In this document: piece after piece, positions 59,307-64,000 of the stretch
How the letters are laid out: every line of letters starts with the position of its first letter
How positions within the stretch are numbered: position 1 is the first letter of the stretch
Source: Verrucomicrobiales bacterium
Lineage (GTDB): Bacteria; Verrucomicrobiota; Verrucomicrobiia; Verrucomicrobiales; DEV007
Direction of reading: 5' to 3'
DNA length: 64,000 nt
Assembly (NCBI GenBank): GCA_016795385.1
Contig: JAEUHI010000047.1
Span: 146,912-210,911 of the forward strand
Program-made: the position numbers and the translations under genes
Notes under the pieces: model-generated
The model's database searches: none
What the model was told of the DNA's origin: nothing
What the model saw: only the letters and a program-made list of their open reading frames with translations

Positions 59307-61754
59307 TCAACCGGCCTCGGAGGCGGCCTTCGCCGCGGGCCGCCTGGAGGTGGCGTCTCCCTCGCGGATCTGCCGGCTGATCTCGCGCAAGGTCCCCAGC
59401 ACCGCGGGCGGGGTCGAGGGCAGGGGGAGATCAATCTTCAGTTCCGGTTTCATGCCGAAAGCGCGGAGCGCGTCCCAGAGCGCTTCGCGGATACAGGAGG
59501 CGAGCAGCACGGGAGCTTCGGCGCACGGATCGCCCGGCAGAGCCCCGGGATCACCGAGAGGGCGCAGCCGGTCGGCCACGACCTGGAAAGGCGCGTCGGC
59601 AAAGCCGGGCACACCCTCGGCGACGTGGAAGAGGCCCGGCTCGTCCGTCTCGGGGTAGGGGACGCTTTCCGAAAGCAGCCATCCCGAACCGAGAGTGAAG
59701 GCCCGCATCAGTTGGGCGAAATCGCGGTCGCCCTGGTCCGGGGAAGGGGAGCCCTCATGGGCGAAGTCGACCCGCAACACCTGCACCTCTCCGGTAAAGG
59801 CGTCGATCTGCACCTCGGCTACGGCGGCGGCGTAGGTGAAGGCGGAGAAAGGCCAACCCGCGCCGAGCTCGTGATCCCACCACAGGTTCGGCGTGCGATG
59901 ATAGCCCGTCTCGACGAGATTGACGCGCTTCCTCCAGGCTCCCTCGATCACTTCGCGGAAATAGAGCGGATGGGTCGGCGAAATGTCGGGGCCGACGAGT
60001 CCATCGACAAAACGGATCGCCTCGATCTCCACTTCGGTCTGTCCCCGCGCGGCGAAGAGCTGCAGAGCGACTTCGCGGAGACGCCCCTGGAGCCTTTTGC
60101 AGGCGTCGGCGATGGCGCGAAGGACGAGTCCGCAGGCATCCGCGCCGATCACCGGAGTCGACCGCGGGAGCACGTCAAAATCATTGAGAATCACGCGGAT
60201 CGCTTCCTCCTCGATGCCGAGACGATGCGCCACCTCCTCGCGGATCTGCCCGCGAAAGCCGTCGTTCACATCGACGAGACCGACCCGCACCAGCACCGAT
60301 CCATCCGCGAGGATCTGCACGAGCACCGCTGCCGCGTCGCGTTCCGGACGGGGATCGCCCAGGCCGAATTTCGTCGTCACCACGGCGATCCCGCGTTTGT
60401 GGTAATGGTTTTTCCGGTTCCACTTTTCGATGGCGGCGATACGGGTGTCGAAATCGCTGCGACGCAGCACCTGGTTCCAGACCCGGCTGATCGAGGCCGC
60501 CTGCACCGGCTGGCCGTAGGGCGCGGTCTTCGGTTCGGCACCTTCGGTGTAAAAGTTTTTCTCCCGCACCTCGCGGGGTGTCTTGCCAACCGCGGAGGCG
60601 ACGCGACGGATGATTTCCTCCATCGCCCAAGCTCCCTGGGCAGAACCTTCGGCGGGCAGGGATGAAGAGGTGATGCGATGCGTGCGGCAGAGCTGGGAGG
60701 TGATGCGGAAATGGCCGATCCCGTAGACCGAATCGGCGTGCAGCGCGGCCCGGTCCATCACCGTGGTGGAATCCATCGCATAGAATCCTCCATCGACGTG
60801 CAACTTCAGATCGAGGGCGGAGATCCTGCCCTCGGCATCGTGCGCCGCGTCGAACTCCACCTTCACCGGATGACGTTGGCCGCGGATCAGGGGCGAGTCG
60901 GGGCCCGAGACCTTCAGCACCACGGCGGTGCCGCAGGCCATCGCCGCACGAGTCGCGAGCATGGCAAGGCGGACCGGTTCCAGCTCGAGAGCATCGGTGA
61001 CGCCGGCGAGTCCGACCGGCTCCAGTTGGACCTCCGACTCCGGGATGTCGGCGGTGCGAGCCACGGCCGTGCGGATCAAGGCCGGGGAAAGCGCGCGCGC
61101 CTTGACCGAATAACCTCGGCCTCCGCGTACCGGGGTGACACGGACCTCGGTCGATCCGGTCAGGGGAGCCTGTTGGGGCGGGATGAGGAATGCCCCAAGA
61201 CTGCGATGGGTGTCCGTGGCGAGGGCCGGAGTCACCTTGCCACGTTCGCAGACCCGGGGAGCTTCGTGGAAGCTCATCATCGCGAGGGCATGATCGATCG
61301 AGAGGATGCCGGGCGAGATGTGGTATTCGATCTCGAGTTTCGCCGCCGCTTCGCGGCAAGTCGCCTCGTCCCGAGCGACGATGAGCGCGACCGGCTGCCC
61401 CCGGTAGTGGACTTCATCTTCGGCGAGGAGAGGCTCTCCCGAGAACTCCTGTCCCAGGGCGTTTCGGAAGGGAGGGATGTCGTCGGCGAAGAGGACGGCC
61501 TCCACCCCGGCGAGACGCCTCGCTTCTCCGGCCTGGCAGCGCACGATGGAAGCACGCGGATGCGGACTTTCGACAACGAGGGCGGTGAGGACGCGGGCTC
61601 GCGCCTGCCATGAAGAAAGGGCTTTCGACTCGTCTCCTTGGGCGAGCTGCTCCCGTCGGCGACGGAGCCGCTCGCCGAAAGTCTCCCGAGTCTGCTTGGC
61701 CGGTGTCGCCGAGGGGAGGCGGAAGGGGCTGAAAGGATCTTCGGGTTCGCTCAT
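59307..61754 (-). CDS. Xanthine dehydrogenase large-subunit homologue lacking most molybdopterin-binding motifs
   Basis: An 815-residue homologue of XdhB. The fold is clear throughout: VLTALVVESPHPRASIVRCQ, VEAVLFADDIPPFRNALGQE, GEPLLAEDEVHYRGQPVALI, DGRI-type GRISALDLKLHVDGGFYAMD, and AQGAWAMEEIIRRVASAVGK. The cofactor motifs are replaced: GGGFGGKE by GLAGVTDA, FRGFGGPQG by LPAEGSAQG, and GGTEMGQG by GLVDVNDG. The catalytic-Glu region GEPP survives only as AEAP. ATG at 61754 is chosen; the frame upstream to 62165 is a shadow of the small-subunit gene. Without Mo cofactor it cannot be an ordinary hydroxylase; a structural or regulatory partner is inferred. Confidence 0.85.
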   Translation of the reverse strand: MSEPEDPFSPFRLPSATPAKQTRETFGERLRRRREQLAQGDESKALSSWQARARVLTALVVESPHPRASIVRCQAGEARRLAGVEAVLFADDIPPFRNALGQEFSGEPLLAEDEVHYRGQPVALIVARDEATCREAAAKLEIEYHISPGILSIDHALAMMSFHEAPRVCERGKVTPALATDTHRSLGAFLIPPQQAPLTGSTEVRVTPVRGGRGYSVKARALSPALIRTAVARTADIPESEVQLEPVGLAGVTDALELEPVRLAMLATRAAMACGTAVVLKVSGPDSPLIRGQRHPVKVEFDAAHDAEGRISALDLKLHVDGGFYAMDSTTVMDRAALHADSVYGIGHFRITSQLCRTHRITSSSLPAEGSAQGAWAMEEIIRRVASAVGKTPREVREKNFYTEGAEPKTAPYGQPVQAASISRVWNQVLRRSDFDTRIAAIEKWNRKNHYHKRGIAVVTTKFGLGDPRPERDAAAVLVQILADGSVLVRVGLVDVNDGFRGQIREEVAHRLGIEEEAIRVILNDFDVLPRSTPVIGADACGLVLRAIADACKRLQGRLREVALQLFAARGQTEVEIEAIRFVDGLVGPDISPTHPLYFREVIEGAWRKRVNLVETGYHRTPNLWWDHELGAGWPFSAFTYAAAVAEVQIDAFTGEVQVLRVDFAHEGSPSPDQGDRDFAQLMRAFTLGSGWLLSESVPYPETDEPGLFHVAEGVPGFADAPFQVVADRLRPLGDPGALPGDPCAEAPVLLASCIREALWDALRAFGMKPELKIDLPLPSTPPAVLGTLREISRQIREGDATSRRPAAKAASEAG

Positions 61755-61792
61755 GGAGTAAGCGCGACATTCGCCTCCTGCCTGGTCGGCGC

Positions 61793-63382
61793 TCAGACGT
61801 GGGTCGTGTGGAAAAAGGGTTCGTCGAGTTTGGCGAACTCGCCAGTGGCTGTCAACGACTCGGGACGTACCGATTCGGGGCGCGGATGCTGGTGGTAAAA
61901 CTTTTGGAAAAGCGTGCCGACGAGCTGTTTGAGGTATCCCGGAGACGCCCCGCCGGCACCGGGCGCCGTCACATCGACGCTGCGATTGAGAATCGCCAAA
62001 GTCTCGATCAGGGTGCTTTCGTCCCAGTTTTTCCCGGCAAGAAAATCCTCCGCTTCGCGCGCACGCACCGGGGCGTCCGCGATACCGGAATAGGCAAGCC
62101 ATGCTTTCGTGATGCGACGGTCCCGCAGCTCGAGAGCAAAGCCGCCCGTGGCGTAGGGCTCGCATCCGGTGCGCCGGGGGGCGACCGTGTAGACATCACA
62201 GAGCCGCGAGGTGATGCCGCGGGTAGAAAGGGCGTGCTCAGTCGTGCGGGGAATCAAGATGCTGCGGATGATCTCGCCCGGCTGGAGAATGGTGCGGCCT
62301 TTTCCCGCATAGAACTGGGAGACCGGCGCGTCGCGTTCCCCGTCAGCTGAGATGAGGCGGATGCGTGCGTTCAGTGCCATCAGCAAGGGTGCCAGCTGTC
62401 CGGAGGCCCAGGCGGTCGCCAGATAACCGCCCAGCGTGGCCCGGTTCCGCACCGGCCGCGAGGCGAATCGACGCAGAGCCTTGTTGAAGGCGAGGCATTC
62501 CCGTCCGATCGATTCCGCCGTCTGGGTCAGGGAGACCGCTGAACCGATTTCCCAATGATCCTCGGTCGTGAGGATGGAGGTGAGTTCCTTTACCGCCTCC
62601 AGTGAGATCAGATCGACCGCCGTGTCTTCGAGGAGAGCGAAGCGCCCCGGTCCGGTGCCTCCGGCGATGTAAGCCGCCGCGGGATACTCGCGATTCAGTT
62701 TGATCAGATCGACAATGGTTTCCGGCCGGAAAAAGCGTCGCTTCCGGCCATCGACGTATTGAAGGGCGCGGCCTTCCGGGAGGCGGAAGAGCTGGCGGGT
62801 GAAGCGATCGCCGAAGATGTCCTTTTTCCCGGTCCAGACGGTGCTTTCTTCGCCCGAGCGTTCCGCCTTTCGTGCTGCTTCGTGTCGGAGTTGCTCCGTC
62901 GAAGCGAACACCTGTACCGCGGTCTCCCGGATGGCTGGAACGTGCGCCGTGCGGGTCACGATCGCGTCGTATTGGTCGTTGACTTGACCCTGGCGTCTGA
63001 GATCAGGCCGATAATAGCCTTCGAACGTCAGCGCAAGGATGGTATCGAGGCGCTCTCCGGAGCATTCAAAAGACCCTTCCTGAAAGGCGAGATTCACCGG
63101 ATGCTCAGGCTCCGCATTGCGGATTCCCTCCGGGGTCCAGATTTGTCGATCGGCCAGCATTGGCATCAGCAGGAGCCCGGCGTCGACGATGCGGAAACGG
63201 TGTCGATCGCCCTCGAGGGTCCCCATTACAACGAGTCGGGGAGCGAGAAGGGGATCGTGTTCAGCGAAGTGCGAAAAGCAGGGATCCAGTCGCGCCAGGA
63301 AGGACGCGAGCGTTCCGAGTGAGGACTCGCGCTCCACCCGGCACATCTCACCATCCAGTTCAAAAGTAAACCAACTCTGCAT
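61793..63382 (-). CDS. Xanthine dehydrogenase small-subunit homologue lacking Fe-S cysteines
   Basis: A 529-residue homologue of XdhA. The N-terminal ferredoxin-like region aligns by spacing (FTFELDGEMCRVERESSLGT, RLVVMGTLEGDRHRFRIVDA, LLLMPMLADRQIWTPEGI), but the GCxxGxCGxC equivalent reads HFAEHDPLLAPR. The second cluster region (GSQCGFCTPG, GNLCRCTGY) reads GSFECSGERL and AIVTRTAHVP. The FAD domain is better kept: AAYIAGGTGPGRFALLEDTA, SRPVRNRATLGGYLATAWAS, GRTILQPGEIIRSILIPR and CEPYATGGFALELRDRRITK. It precedes the large-subunit homologue by 38 bp. Electron transfer through Fe-S is not possible as encoded. ATG at 63382 (MQSWFTFELDG) matches the family start. Confidence 0.85.
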   Translation of the reverse strand: MQSWFTFELDGEMCRVERESSLGTLASFLARLDPCFSHFAEHDPLLAPRLVVMGTLEGDRHRFRIVDAGLLLMPMLADRQIWTPEGIRNAEPEHPVNLAFQEGSFECSGERLDTILALTFEGYYRPDLRRQGQVNDQYDAIVTRTAHVPAIRETAVQVFASTEQLRHEAARKAERSGEESTVWTGKKDIFGDRFTRQLFRLPEGRALQYVDGRKRRFFRPETIVDLIKLNREYPAAAYIAGGTGPGRFALLEDTAVDLISLEAVKELTSILTTEDHWEIGSAVSLTQTAESIGRECLAFNKALRRFASRPVRNRATLGGYLATAWASGQLAPLLMALNARIRLISADGERDAPVSQFYAGKGRTILQPGEIIRSILIPRTTEHALSTRGITSRLCDVYTVAPRRTGCEPYATGGFALELRDRRITKAWLAYSGIADAPVRAREAEDFLAGKNWDESTLIETLAILNRSVDVTAPGAGGASPGYLKQLVGTLFQKFYHQHPRPESVRPESLTATGEFAKLDEPFFHTTHV

Positions 63383-63581
63383 CACACCCTGTTTGCCGCA
63401 CCCCATCGACCATATTCCAAGCTTCGCGAGGGGCGAAAATTCGCAAAGAGGAGAGTTTTACCACAGTTTCAGAACTCTGGCACCGATTTTCCGTCGAGAA
63501 ACGGTGGACTGTAACTGCCAACTGTCTACAAAATTTCATACATTTTATTTGCATATAAGCGAGATTCTTGCACTTTGAGAG
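63383..63581. promoter_or_regulatory. Divergent AT-rich spacer between the XDH-like pair and the RAYT gene
   Basis: A 199-bp spacer, AT-rich from about 63510. It must hold the promoters for both divergent genes, but no convincing -35/-10 pair or palindrome could be fixed. No REP-like hairpin is obvious in it. Confidence 0.35.
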
Positions 63582-64000
63582 ATGCACGGCGCAAAAACTC
63601 GACTAACCGGAATTGGCCGATCCTATTATCACGTCTTCTCCCGCGTCGTGGACCGGCGGAAGGTCTTTGGCACCAAGGAAAAGGAGGTCTTCCGCAAGAT
63701 CCTTCGCAACCAGGAGGCCTTCGCCGGCGTGCGGGTGATCACCTACTGCCTGATGCCCAATCACTTCCATCTCCTCCTGGAAGTGCCGGACCGGGAAACC
63801 TTTGAGCCGCTCGATGAGGCCGGATTGATGGCGGTGCTGCCGCTCCTCTATGACGGGGGGACGGTCGAGGGAGTGAAACAGGAATTCGACCGCGCCCGCG
63901 CCGCCGAGGACGAGAGGTGGCATCAGGAGATCCTCGCCCGCTACGAACGCCGCCGGGGCAGTCTCCCGCATTTCCTCAAGGAGCTGAAACAACGCGTCAC
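63582..64000 (+). mobile_element. REP-associated tyrosine transposase (RAYT, Y1_Tnp), cut by window edge
   Basis: A frame of 139 complete codons that runs off the right edge. It begins MHGAKTRLTGIGRSYYHVFS and contains the HUH metal motif in YCLMPNHFHLLLEVPDRETF, the hallmark of Y1/TnpA_REP nucleases; the catalytic Tyr would lie outside the window or near the edge. An in-frame stop precedes the ATG, so this start is the first possible. RAYTs are single-copy, domesticated relatives of IS200/IS605 transposases that nick REP hairpins and help spread them. Whether the hairpin repeats of this genome are its substrates is unknown. Confidence 0.9.

Overview
The window is GC-rich (about two thirds G+C by eye) and densely coded, with AT-rich islands only in a few promoter regions. 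The gene content points to the PVC superphylum, most likely a member of Verrucomicrobiota. It has a DUF1501 protein, many secreted S1-type sulfatases, Tat-exported Gfo/Idh/MocA and xylose-isomerase-like proteins, an ExbB/ExbD/TPR operon, several SSS symporters and weak or absent Shine-Dalgarno sites. No rRNA or species marker is present, so this assignment is an inference. There is no prophage and no CRISPR array. The only mobile-type gene is a REP-type (RAYT) transposase cut by the right edge.

Layout. 1-4.4 kb: a truncated secreted protein, a FitA/VapC toxin-antitoxin pair with a palindromic operator, a DUF1501 protein and a conserved membrane protein of unknown function. 4.4-13.1 kb: a sulfatase, mutL, an IscA-type Fe-S carrier, a small membrane protein, and an exbB-exbD-TPR operon on the minus strand. 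13.4-22.0 kb: an exopolysaccharide operon (Wzz/BY-kinase, polyprenyl sugar-phosphate transferase, Wzy/WaaL-like protein, GT2, GT4, PIG-L deacetylase). 22-26.8 kb: a PrsW-like protease, a PQQ-type sugar dehydrogenase, a TMEM220 protein, tRNA-Arg(ACG) and tRNA-Pro(CGG), and a sugar isomerase-like protein. 26.9-43 kb: a sulfatase island with seven sulfatases, a PAP2 phosphatase, an SSS symporter with a tiny coupled membrane protein, a frameshifted PIN toxin and a TIM-barrel hydrolase candidate. 43-48.5 kb: a TraB/TIKI-like membrane protein, a Gfo/Idh/MocA oxidoreductase, an exonuclease/endonuclease/phosphatase protein, AraD and a small beta-barrel protein. 48.6-63.4 kb: a long minus-strand run with an alkaline-phosphatase-superfamily enzyme, GntP, SSS, Kup, SLC13/RCK, a methyltransferase, a CPA2 antiporter and a xanthine-dehydrogenase-like pair. 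63.6 kb: the RAYT transposase.

Taken together the region looks like a polysaccharide lifestyle module. It can build a capsule or EPS, strip sulfate and carbohydrate from external glycans, import the products through SSS and GntP carriers, and pass pentoses to central metabolism through AraD.

The most unusual signals are at the DNA level. The 10-mer TTTGTCAGGA (or its complement TCCTGACAAA) occurs at least 11 times in both orientations and in several reading frames, far more than composition predicts. Several intergenic spacers consist of degenerate heptamers in strict 7-bp register, and two spacers between sulfatases carry nearly identical hairpins built from 10-bp-phased ATTCGCG units. At the protein level, the xanthine-dehydrogenase-like pair keeps the family scaffold but lacks the Fe-S cysteines and most of the molybdopterin-binding motifs.
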